A stretch of 64,000 nucleotides of DNA from NCBI GenBank assembly GCA_047967505.1, contig CM106540.1, one strand, 5' to 3'. The first letter of the stretch is position 1; every line of letters starts with the position of its first letter. The notes under the pieces are model-generated. The model was not told where the DNA came from and ran no database searches. It saw nothing but the letters and a program-made list of their open reading frames with translations. Origin of the DNA: Dipteris shenzhenensis. Taxonomy: Eukaryota > Polypodiophyta > Polypodiopsida > Gleicheniales. This document shows positions 10,546 through 20,429 of the stretch, piece by piece. A program made the translations under genes and the position numbers.

Positions 10546-11241
10546 AACATGTAGAAAGAAACATGAGTCCTTGAAGATTTTTATCTTGTTTGTATTGATT
10601 AATGATAGTGTTTTTAAAACTTATGTTAAATGTTGCAATACATTAGGATATTTTATGATATTTATTCATTACAATACATTAGGTTTTACTTTTTTGAAAG
10701 TCTAATTTATTATGTACAATAAATATCTTATGATGAGAATCTAATAATTATATCATTCTTATGTTCCATCACTTTATTTTATAGATTTCAATGTACTCAA
10801 AATCTATCATTTATTATGTACAGCAAGTCTAACTTATATTATATTAAAAGAATATCTCATGATGAGATTCTATTAATTATATCATTCTTGTGTTCCATCA
10901 TTTTATTTTATAGATTTCAATGTACTATCACTATCTTACATGTCTCAAATGTCTCCCATTACGGTCTTGCATCCCATCATTTTATTTTATAATGTCTCGC
11001 ATTATGGTCTTGCATCTAGTCATCTCGCATTACGGTCTTGCATTTGTAGTTCTATAAATTTCCTAGTAGTCGTTCATCTTCTATATCTCACCCACAGCAG
11101 ACACTTCTTCCACTTTGCTCTTCTTACCTTACTCCTCTCCTCAAGCTTACTCCTTCCTCTCCTCAAGCTTGCTCCTTCCATCTTGCCCGCAGCCTTGGCT
11201 CCTCTTCTCAAGCATACTCCTTTCATCTTGCCTTACCTCCT
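10546..11241. other. AT-rich spacer with direct repeats and a CT-rich tract
   Basis: A unit of about 75 bp (CTCATGATGAGAATCTAATAATTATATCATTC and following) occurs twice, near 10728 and 10853. CTCGCATTACGGTCTTGCAT-like 20-mers occur three times (10956-11043). From 11090 to 11300 the + strand is CT-rich with CTCCTCTCCTCAAGCTTGCTCC-type repeats. No gene was recognised on the + strand. Confidence 0.6.
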
Positions 11242-12363
11242 CTAGTTACCTTCCTCACTCTCGTTACCTTCCTCACCTCGTTCGTCTTCTATATCTTTCC
11301 TCACTATGGCCATGTCAAAACGATCTTGGCAGATTGGATAACATGGCTCATCCATGATGAATTGTAATGTTTTAGGTATCAACGATGGTTTGTGCACAAC
11401 GAGGCCAACAAAATCGCAACTGATTGTCAAGACTACACCCCCTTCTTCGATATGTTGCAAGGCAGCTTGTGCATCACGTGCCTGTTGAGAATAAGTGGTT
11501 GCTATTAGGCACATCTCTACATATGCATTGTCGATATCAAGCCGCTAGCCGGTTTGAGACAATAATGCATGCAATCTTTCATTGTCACTTTTCACCCACT
11601 CAAGTTCTTGCAACACCACTCGTCGATGCTCCATAGTTGCATCTCATATAGTTATGGCCCTAATCGTGACATCTCACACATGCTCCCTATCTAACTTTGT
11701 CTTTGATATTCATATAGAGTTCTTCAGTTGTGACAAAGGCTACACGTCCAATAAGGTCACATACAAACTTATCAATTGATGTTGGGTTGGAATTCTTCAA
11801 AAAAACATGAGAGTAAATACTCGATATATTTAAATATTATATTCACCTGATATTTGACTGCTGACACTTTGTGGAGGTTCGCGGCTACCATGGTTCTAGC
11901 ACTTGGCATACATGGTTCCTCACGTACTTGAGTCACTGAGGCAAAGTCCACTTCACTAACAAGCAGAATCTTTACATATAGCATCTTTGCAAAGTATTTG
12001 GGAATTTCAGAGTGACATTTCTTAGCAAAAATTACAGGCTGCATTCTCCTTCATGGCTTCATTACAACATCATGAAATGGGCCATCGCCCGTGTCCTTGG
12101 GCAAATATGCTACAATCCCATATAGCCTCTAAATCGTCATTCGAGGCAAGGGCCTTTATAGCCGAGTAATTTAGGCCATTAGGGTTGTGGAAAATACTAG
12201 GAGCAGCAATTGCCTTTGTTTGCTCTCTTAGCGGTAGTTGCGTGGTGGCATCAACCATGTCCATCATAAACTTCATCACTTGACTATAGCATGTGCATTC
12301 ATCTTGGGCTTGGTACTCGGCTTGTGTGGATGGTCGAGAGGGTGTTCTTGATGATGATTCCAT
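11242..12363 (-). pseudogene. Decayed gene, product unknown, coiled-coil-like C terminus
   Basis: The minus-strand ATG at 12361-12363 begins a Ser/Thr-rich segment (MESSSRTPSRP). The reading frame changes near 12115 and continues as YGIVAYLPKDTG through IPKYFAKMLYVK to an apparent donor (CAG/GTGAAT, intron about 11793-11846). It resumes as DLIGRVAFVTTEELY, has another frame slip, then a helical, Gln/Glu-rich stretch (RRVVLQELEWVKSDNERLHAL ... QQARDAQAALQHIEEGG) suggestive of a coiled coil. In-frame stops are TGA (12051-12053), TGA (11674-11676), TGA (11644-11646) and TAG (11545-11547); all fit CGA or CAG with a C-to-T change. It lies about 240 bp downstream of the kinase remnant on the same strand and could be part of the same original gene. 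I do not recognise the family. Confidence 0.5.
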
Positions 12364-12605
12364 TTTTTTGATGAAATGCTAAAGCCTAAACATAATAGCA
12401 AAGATACAAGTTTAGGACATGAGACATACATACATTCAAACACATTTGCTGTAGAAGATTGTTTTCTTGAAATATCAAACCATAAACCCTAAACAACCAA
12501 TGACATTATCCAACATCCATTTCAAAAAAGTGCAAAATATAATTTAGAAATATTTGAAAAGCACTGCACTTGCAAATTGAAATATAACATGTCAAAATTA
12601 TAATT

Positions 12606-13997
12606 TTATAGATAAGCTTTCATATCATCCATTGGACGCATTGCGTCATTTTCATCAACATGTTGTGTGTGAAGTTTAGTTAGCAACAAGTCCATTGTCA
12701 TCTATTCCTGAGGCTCCTTCTGGCACAAGTGGAGTTTATAATCCCACAATAGCTTTATTACATGCCTTGTATATAGTTGATCACTTGACAATGCGGACCT
12801 ACACCCCACAAGGAAGTTGGCTATTTCGCCAAGTAACCAACCGATAGCATAGCAATCTGACATATCTGACCATGTGCCATTTGATTGAGGGATAGCATCA
12901 TTTCTTGTGCAAAGCTCTAGTGCAAACCAAGGAAATATTGACTTTGGAGTAAGCACCTAAACCTACTCGGGCTTACTCTCAGTTATGTGGAGACACCTTC
13001 CCTAATCAATAATGCTCACCCGCATAGATTTCCCATCTAGTGTGAAATCTAGCACATAGTTTCCGCAATTCAAATCAGTGTGTCTGAGCCCCCGCTCGTG
13101 CACTGCTTTCTTTGCACTAGCAATGGCAGCACAAATGACAAGAGCATTGTTATAGAATAGGTGTGCTCGCATCTGACTCTGTGTATCATGCCATGCATTG
13201 TGAGGTTGCTTGCGGGGGTTGCCTCGCCTTGCCTAATTCGGATAATCATGATACATGTTAAGGTAGGCATCATGAATACTAACTTTATTGAAGTATGGAC
13301 TGATTAACCAAAGATTGCCAATGTGTGTGTAACCGATTGCGCGACCCATGGCCCTATGCATTACAGTCATTGCCAGATCTATCTTCAATGATTTATGTGC
13401 ATGTGCTGTATCACACCTGAACTTCTTGCCAACATAAGATAGGGTTGGTTTGAAACCTGACACACCCTCTATCTTAACCTGATACACTTTTCCTTGCACT
13501 CCCTAGCCCAATTCCTCAAGAATTGTTAATGCAACTAGTGGTAAGTGTACCATTGTAGAGCACATGTCAGCAAACTTCATACACAGGTCTATTTGCACCT
13601 TGCCATCTTGACTTCTGGTGCCTATTCTTTCTAAGGAGCCACTAGCAATTTGGGTATAATATTGCATGGCCACATGCAATAGTCTATCGACTACATCTTT
13701 TTCCTTTTGGATTTTCCTATGAATGGTAGTGCGGGATTTTTTCCATTATACGAGCCACCTATCTAGCTTCGAGCTTGCTGCATCTGTCAAGGGCTCTGAC
13801 TGGTTTACCATTTCCCATTGTACAACTATATCACCCAGCACTCTAGGTAGGAATCTTAGTATAGCCTCTTTCTCCTCTGTCCACTCCACCTCTCCCTGCC
13901 TGGTGCAACTACAATCAAATTGAGCAAGTATGTGCTGATGCATTTCATCCAGCTTAGACTTGGTATGTAGAATCTCTCTTATTTGCTCCTCACTCAA
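12606..13997 (-). pseudogene. Protein-kinase-like pseudogene, one frame with seven stops and no frameshift
   Basis: A single minus-strand frame can be followed for about 460 codons. Kinase landmarks in order: glycine loop G-stop-GVQGKVY; YVGKKFR (VAIK-like Lys); helical segment AHKSLKIDLAMTVMHRAMG; catalytic loop HTDLNCGNYVL (HRD-like Asp kept, loop Lys replaced by Asn); IID-stop-GRC (DFG-like); FALEL (APE-like); SDMSDCYAIGWLLGEI (subdomain IX-like); and NDAMRPMDDM (subdomain XI Arg). The in-frame stops are TAA at 13746-13748 and TAG at 13503-13505, 13233-13235, 13002-13004, 12963-12965, 12957-12959 and 12702-12704. Every one could be a former Gln codon. The final TAA is at 12606-12608. The upstream end is unclear: a TGA lies near 14010, probably beyond an exon edge. 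Confidence 0.7.
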
Positions 13998-14053
13998 TGT
14001 AATAATATGTCAAACACACATCTTGTAGACAAGGTGTTGCAACTCGGTTCTCC

Positions 14054-14054
<1 letters not shown>

Positions 14055-14092
<38 letters not shown>
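14055..14092. repeat. (CT)n microsatellite
   Basis: About 19 uninterrupted CT units, followed by TTTAGAGGGG. Confidence 0.95.
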
Positions 14093-14093
<1 letters not shown>

Positions 14094-14544
14094 AGAGGGG
14101 TGGCTACCATGAGGAAAGCAGAGGTATACATCTAATTTACACAGCAATTCTTACATAAGCACTTGTGAGGTTATGCTACCATGACGACGTGTACATACAA
14201 AAAGCAACGCATAGCAATTAAGTAATTCACACATCTAGGCCCAATCGTAATGCATTACGTTAACACTCAACAATCATTACAACAAAAAAAGTGAAAAAAT
14301 CAATAAATAAAATTGAGATCTATGCACCAACACAGACATGAATTTCTAATAGATAATTATAACGTGGACCCTATAAGCAATAGCTGGCCTCATACAAATT
14401 GATCCAAGAAACCCTATCAGGCTATCAAAAGAGGATAGGCTATAAAAGACAAAATAGGAAAACATATAATAGCAATCATGATGTAATGAACCAAGATGAT
14501 CTAGATCAACATTGCATGGTCACACATCTTGAGCTCGTTGGGAA

Positions 14545-15060
14545 GGTCATCGTCGAGATGAATCCAACCGGCCAAAGCGACCTATCATCCAGACAATAAC
14601 CGGATCTATTGACATCGATGTACAATATATATAAATATATGATAGTAGACCAAAGTGAGGTGAATCCAACCGGCCAAAGCGAGTCATCATCTAGCCCCAA
14701 GTGATAGAAATCAAACATGCAAACACACATATATAAGTAAGCATAAATAAGCATGGCACATATTCTTCTCTCTCATGCCCTCTCTCTCTTTTCCTCTCCC
14801 AATTGGGGCGAGGTGAATCTAGCCGACCAAGGCAAGCCATCACCCAGTCTTAATCATGATACAACTAGAATGTCACTCGAGGCGATATGAATCCAACTGG
14901 TTGAAGCAAGTAATCATCCGGCCCCAAGTCATGCACATCATGAAAGCACACACACAAAAGCAAGCAAGCATAAACATATCACATATTTCTCTCTCTTTTC
15001 TCTCAACTGAGGCGAGGTGAATCTAGTTGGCTAAAGTGAGCCATCACCCACCCTAACTGA
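14545..15060. repeat. Tandem array, unit about 100-120 bp with a conserved GGTGAATCCAACCGGCCAAAG core
   Basis: A core reading GAGGTGAATCCAACCGGCC followed by AAAGCGAGCCATCA recurs about five times (near 14555, 14658, 14810, 14880 and 15012). Spacers include CCCCAAGTGATAG and cytosine/adenine-rich runs. Copies differ mainly by transitions. No coding function is seen. The following stretch to 15235 shows nothing recognisable. Confidence 0.75.
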
Positions 15061-15242
15061 AAACAATAGCAAGGCTAGAAGCTCACCAAAAGCTTGAAGC
15101 AGACGGTGGCAAGTAGCACAAGACAGTAGGGATGTGGTGCACAACGGAAAATTAGTAGTGCATATCGGTGGAAGGTGGAAAAAAATGATGTGAAGCTTCC
15201 CTTTTATAGAACCCAACTCAACACAGTGGCCGGTATATCTCC

Positions 15243-15440
15243 ACACCGATCGGTGTTTTTTGGACAATGCATGTGCACCATGTGTTCAGTTGTTGAACAC
15301 CAATGGGTGTAGCACTACACTGACCAGTGTAATCCCAAAATGCCAACCGGTGTAGGGTTGCAACGATCGGTGTATTGGATATTGGTCAGTGTAGCGGTTC
15401 ACCGATTAGTGTTTTTTTCACGATCAGTGTTTTTCTACAC
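15243..15440. repeat. Cluster of CGATCGGTGT-type motifs including a perfect 14-bp palindrome
   Basis: ACACCGATCGGTGT (15243-15256) is its own reverse complement. Eight related motifs follow within 190 bp (AATGGGTGT, GACCAGTGT, AACCGGTGT, CGATCGGTGT, GGTCAGTGT, CGATTAGTGT, CGATCAGTGT and ACACCGTCC). Most variants differ by C/T or G/A. From 15441 to 15779 nothing is recognised. Confidence 0.7.
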
Positions 15441-15779
15441 CGTCCAATATTTTCAAGAAAATACTGGATGATGTTGGGATGCATCGAGTGGTATATAGTC
15501 CGTCAACCAAAATTCCAAAAACAAGTTCTTTTCTTTAAAAAAGCATACTAAAAAATCCCAGCACACATGTATGACAAGAGGCAAGCTCGTGTGGATTAGA
15601 CACAACATTCATAATCATAGTAGGAATGAAATAACAACCTCTTCACATTATATGACTATGAAAAATAAAGCAGATGTACTCATCCTGTAGGTATGCAATG
15701 TGCATTTAGTCCATTGGATTGTATCTAGGCACCTGTGCAAGCTTGCATGTACTTAAAAATGCTAGCACCTAGCACTTAT

Positions 15780-15870
15780 CAAGGTTAGCACTTCAGTTAG
15801 AGAGAATAGCACTTCACTTAGCAAGGTTAGCACTTATCAAGGGTAGTGCTTCACTTAGCAAGGTTAGCAC
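15780..15870. repeat. Minisatellite, CACTTAGCAAGGTTAG unit
   Basis: Four to five imperfect copies of a TTAGCACTTATCAAGG / CACTTAGCAAGG unit in tandem. Confidence 0.7.
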
Positions 15871-15879
15871 ACCATTCAA

Positions 15880-16150
15880 GAGGTTTATTTATCTGCCAAA
15901 ATTCATTGGCATGATTTTGTATCCATGGTATGAGAATGAGGAGCCGATAAGCTTGCACAACATTTAGTTTCATCATCGAAATATTTTGGCAACCAATCTC
16001 TAGTATTTGAAGTTTACAATCCCAATCGATCTTGCCCTAGAAGATTCAAAATCGAGAGGAAGGGCTGAATTAAATCCCGTAGTCTATGCCATACAGACCT
16101 AGAGTAGATGTCCAAACGTAATGCCTATTTGTTGTAGGAAAGGACATGAA
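15880..16150 (-). pseudogene. Possible decayed exon, unrecognised
   Basis: A minus-strand frame of about 90 codons reads as ordinary protein (for example TSTLGLYGIDYG and MMKLNVVQAYRLLILIPW) with three stops: one TAA, one TGA and one TAG. This matches the decay style of the kinase remnant downstream on the same strand, and it could be another exon of that gene. There is no family match; confidence is low. Confidence 0.2.
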
Positions 16151-16183
16151 AGTGCCATCATCTTCAATGATATTTTGCTAATA

Positions 16184-16184
<1 letters not shown>

Positions 16185-16244
<60 letters not shown>
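16185..16244. repeat. (CT)n microsatellite
   Basis: About 30 uninterrupted CT units. The 16245-16720 stretch that follows is AT-rich with short ATGT/ATAC runs and no recognised gene. Confidence 0.95.
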
Positions 16245-16249
<5 letters not shown>

Positions 16250-16718
16250 CACATAGTAATTACATGTAAGTTTGCATTCTCAGTAGCAATTTTTCACCAC
16301 ATAACTTCTTTAAAAAACAGGCAAAGTGTCCCCTAGGAAAGCAAGCGAATCTCAGTTACACATAGGTAGTACTATGCGTAAAATGGACAAGATAACCACA
16401 ATAGCTGAGCTTAAATCATTGTACCACGAGCATCAATTTAAGACATAAGGCATAAACTCCCACTAGGTGTACACCTTTTTTTTTTGTCTTTACATGGCTT
16501 GTTGTCCACACGCTATATACGTATGTATACATGTATATCTATATGTATGTATGTATGTATATATATATTTATATTTACACGTGTGTGTGTGCGCATGCAT
16601 GGTGCACACACACACATTTTTTGGGATGAAAACTCTGAATGCTTTATATTACAAGATAGCTATCCAGGAAAAGACTTGTAACTTGAAATAATAAATCAAG
16701 CCAAAATGTCTATGTAGG

Positions 16719-16721
<3 letters not shown>

Positions 16722-16787
<66 letters not shown>

Positions 16788-16870
16788 CATGCATGCATGC
16801 ACACACACACACACACATACACGCACACACAGACACAAGCGCACGCGCACACACACACACACACACACAT
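16722..16870. repeat. (AC)n microsatellite, compound with TGCA repeats
   Basis: A pure (AC)n run of about 60 bases, then (ATGC)n, then a second AC run with GCACGCGC. Alternating purine-pyrimidine sequence could adopt Z-DNA (inference). Long Val/Cys frames across it are compositional artefacts. Confidence 0.95.
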
Positions 16871-17750
16871 GCACGCACATGTATATTTATGGTATTTGCA
16901 ATAGACTAAGAGTGAAATAAGTGTAGACAAAATCCTTTGTAGGATATTGTGGTACACCAATAGTAGGGTGCCTAGAAGATTGCAATCAAATGCTATAATA
17001 CGTTGCATAGGCCCCTCGATAGAGCCAAAAAGGATGGGTGAGTGGGTGGGTGAATTTTCCTTTTAAAAACTAGATCCATTGAGTGCTAACTTGGTCATTT
17101 TTGTTGAAGATGTACACTTTGTACACACTTTGCAAACAGGAAAATGTAGTAGATGTAGCATGATCACTTGATGAGGCTACCATAGCTTTGACTTAACTCA
17201 TAATTGCAAGTAGAAGCATAGAAATGTATAATAGCATCCTTGGAAAGCAATAATTGAGCCTGTGATCACAAGGTACAATGTACACTTTGTGCCACTTCAA
17301 TCACATGATAAGGCCTTACCATAACTTTTACCCAACTCATAATTACATGTAAAAACATAAAAATTTACAACCCATCCTTGGAAAGTAGAAAATGAGCTTG
17401 ATGAACATAAGGTAACATCTCATGATGGCTTGGTGCACGTTTTCCTTGAGGAGCTTGGCCTTGTGTTAGAGAGGAGTCTAAGAATCTCACATTCGAGAAG
17501 GTGGCGGTTGAATGCAATGAGCAAGGGTCTTTTTGCATATAGGGATTGCATTGTTCTATTATGTAATGGGAAAGAACCAAAGTGTATGGCGCTCTCTCCC
17601 TTATTCTTTATTAGAACCACATGAATCCAGCCAATTTATTAAGAAAGCTCTTTGGCCATAGCCATAGCTTGCTCCTCCTCCCTAGCCGTCTTCATGCTTT
17701 CTTCTTTTAGCTCTTACCCTTGCTGACATATATATATGTATATATATTAT
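16870..17750. repeat. Copy 1 of a 0.9-kb tandem duplication
   Basis: This copy begins GCACGCACATGTATATTTATGG and ends CTGACATATATATATGTATATATATTAT. It is matched almost base for base by 17791-18690 (offset about 920). Both copies start just after an AC run. On the minus strand its right end reads ELKEESMKTAREEEQAMAMAKELS before a stop, in both copies, which may be the 3' end of an old coding sequence; the family is not recognised. Confidence 0.9.
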
Positions 17751-17790
17751 ACACACACACACACATAACACACACACACACACACACACA
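17751..17790. repeat. (AC)n junction microsatellite
   Basis: An AC run lying exactly between the two 0.9-kb copies and similar to the one in front of copy 1. Slippage or unequal exchange at AC tracts is a likely cause of the duplication. Confidence 0.85.
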
Positions 17791-18690
17791 TGCACGCACA
17801 TGTATATTTATGGTATTTGCAATAGACTAAGAGTGAAATAAGTGTAGACAAAATCCTTTGCAGGATATCATGGGGTACACCAATACTAGGGTGCCTAGAA
17901 GACTGCAATCAGATGCTATAATACGTTGCATAGGCTGAGGGCTATCCCTCGATAGAGCCAAAAAGAATGGTTGAGTGGGTGGGTGAATTTTCCTTTTAAA
18001 TACTAGATCCATTGAGTGCTAACTTGGTCATTTTTGTTGAAGATGTACACTTTGTACACACTTTGCAAACAAGAAAATGTAGTAGATGTAGCATGATCAC
18101 TTGATGAGGCTACCATACCTTTGACTTAACTCATAATTGCAAGTAGAAGCATAGAAATGTATAATAGCATCCTTGGAAAGCAATAATTGAGCCTGTGATC
18201 ACAAGGTACAATGTACACTTTGTGCCACTTTAATCACATGATAAAGCCTTACCATAACTTTTACCCAACTCATAATTACATGTAAAAACATAAAAATGTA
18301 CAATCCATCCTTGGAAAGTAGAAAATGAGCTTGATGATCACTGAGGTAACATCCCATGATGGCTTGGTGCACATTTTCCTTGAGGAGCTTGGCCTTGTGT
18401 GAGAGAGGAGTCTAAGAATCTCACATTTGAGAAGGTGGCGGTTGATGAATGCAATGAGCAAGGGTCTTTTTGCATGTAGGGATTGCATTGTTCTATTATG
18501 TAATGGTAAGGAACCAACGTGTATGGTGCTCTCTCCCTTCCTCTTTATTAGGACCACATGAATCCAATCAATTTATTAAGAAATCTCTTTGGCCATAGCC
18601 ATAGCTTGCTCCTCCTCCCTAGCCATCTTCATGCTTTCTTCTTTTAGCTCTTACCCTTGCTGACATATATATATGTATATATATTATATT
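17791..18690. repeat. Copy 2 of the 0.9-kb tandem duplication
   Basis: Homologous to 16870-17750 with scattered substitutions and small indels (for example an extra TGAGGGCTAT near 17936 and an extra GAT near 18440). It ends just upstream of the STIG1-like remnant. Confidence 0.9.
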
Positions 18691-18737
18691 TGATTTAGCT
18701 TCCCACCCCCATAAATGGCTTCTCTCTTACATGCTAC

Positions 18738-19286
18738 ATGGATCCTCGTCGGTATCTGCTCGCGCTACTTCCGTTTGCACTTTCTTGGTCGCCTACCTTC
18801 AGAGCTACCTTGAAATCAGTTCAAAATGGTCTGCATGGAGATACAAAAATTTTTTTCTCTATTAAGAAGGTGCTGGAGCAGATGGGCGAGGCGTTGCTAA
18901 TTGTAGACAATAGCCAAATGCACCCACCCTATTCCGTGGTTTGAAATGTGGAGATCTCAAAGATAAAAATGATGGGTTCAGAACAAAAAAGAATGGTATG
19001 TTGTGCGTTGGCAAATGTTGCTCATTCTAGCAATTGCTCGTTCAATGCTACTATCTACAAAGACACCAATCACCGACTGCTCGGATCAACATGTTGTGGT
19101 GGAGCCTGTGTAGATGTGTACAATGACTCAACAAATTGTGGAGCTTGCCACAGGCTAGGCACATTGACAGAAGTTTGTGGCGATGGTCATTGCATAGATT
19201 CTAGTAGAGACTCTAGGAATTGTGGTAAGTGTGGGAAAACCTACTTAGAGAATGCTTGCCAATTTGGAATCGGTGGTTACTACTAG
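18738..19286 (+). pseudogene. STIG1-like cysteine-rich secreted protein remnant with in-frame TGA
   Basis: The ATG at 18738 starts a hydrophobic signal-peptide-like segment (YLLALLPFALSW). TGA at 18942-18944 ends it. The same frame continues with no shift into the STIG1 cysteine domain: CCGGACVDVYNDSTNCGACH, then CGDGHCIDSSRDSRNCGKCG, ending at a TAG near 19284. In known STIG1 proteins (stigma-specific/GRIM-reaper family, apoplastic) these are the CC-x-G-x-C-x-D and N-C-G-x-C-G motifs. The C-terminal third lacks several of the expected cysteines. A complete protein would need read-through or an unseen intron around the TGA, so I call it a pseudogene. It is intronless, and the preceding 0.9-kb duplication stops about 50 bp upstream. 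Confidence 0.65.
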
Positions 19287-20429
19287 CTTTAATCATCGTA
19301 AACTAAATGTGATCTCGAGATTGGATCTGTTATGGTGAAGATGGGATTGTTGCTATAATTAGAAATATATTTCTTTACGATATTTGCATGGTACTAGCCT
19401 TCAAGCTCACATTCAAAGGCCACCACTTCTTCTTCCATCGGCCCGCTATGATTGACTCACACGGAGCCTGTACATTTTGAATTAGTGATGCATAACTTGA
19501 AACAAGCACAGAGGATTCTTTGCATGCTAAAGGAGAAAGATGTTATCGTGTAAATGCTGCAACTATTTCCTCAGTTCTCTTGAGCATAATTTGAACCCAA
19601 TTCGTTCCATTGTATGTGGTTAGCATTGTTAAAGTTGGATCTCCTCCAACAAAGTACATCATTGTCTACTCTCATTTTCAGGAGCTCGATTTGCATTTGC
19701 ATGCAAGTTTTAAACTTGTGTAAGGGTTTTAATCTGTTGGTGGCTTGCAAGTCAATACAAGGAATCATTAATGAATTTCTCCATATAGGAAAATTTTCCT
19801 AGATAGTGAAATTCATTAGTAATTCCCTACATAGTCTAGCTAGGAAATGTTCCATTTTCCCTAGTTTGTCTTACAAAGAAAAACAGGATTCTCTATATCA
19901 TTTACTAGACTAAAACTAGGAAGTGTGCAAATGATATAGAGAATCCTCTTTTTCTTTGTAAGACAACTAGGAAATACCCCATTTTTCATAGTTTGTAAAC
20001 TTTTGGGTTATATGAACTAGTAAACAATATAGAGAATCTTCTATTTCCCTATATAGGGTGACCGCAAAATAAGTGATTTTCTCTAAGTTCTATCATTAAA
20101 AAAATGAAGCACTCATGTTTGACATTTTTATATGTAGTAATTTGAAGTTTAAAAGTACCTAGAGCAATAAGCAATTGTTACTATAATTACCTTAACTCGC
20201 ATTATCTACACTAAGATTCAACAAAAGCATAAAAAAGATTATGGAGTTCTCTTTAATATTTGTACAATTAATAAGAAGGTAAAAAGTCCATTGGTTATTA
20301 CAATATTCAAAAGAAAAACCAAAAAACTTCTACTGTGAGAAATATAAGACAACCAAAGTGAGCTACAAGAGCTCTACATAACATCTTTGAAGACTTATTT
20401 GATCAAGCTAAATGTCATATCGAAATCTC
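19287..20429. other. AT-rich intergenic DNA
   Basis: No gene is recognised on either strand. It contains the inverted repeat described separately, and several CTAGGAAAT and TATAGAGAATC motifs repeated around it (19790-20060). Confidence 0.5.
19861..19970. repeat. Imperfect inverted repeat, arms about 42 bp
   Basis: The left arm 19861-19903 (CTAGTTTGTCTTACAAAGAA ... TATCATTT) pairs with the right arm 19929-19970 (AAATGATATAGAGAATCC ... AAGACAACTAG), with a 25-bp loop. It is MITE- or hairpin-like. Further TATAGAGAATC and CTAGGAAAT copies lie on both sides (19800-20060). Confidence 0.75.

Noticed and set aside
12606-13997. A variant nuclear genetic code with TAG/TAA read as Gln
   Set aside because: The kinase and Copia-3 frames taken alone would suggest it. 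However, TGA interrupts neighbouring frames too, and direct comparison of the Gypsy-2 copies shows CAG, CAA and CGA as ancestral codons, so mutation explains the pattern.
16649-17008. Val/Cys-repeat frame of 119 codons
   Set aside because: Translation of the (AC)n microsatellite; no real protein character.
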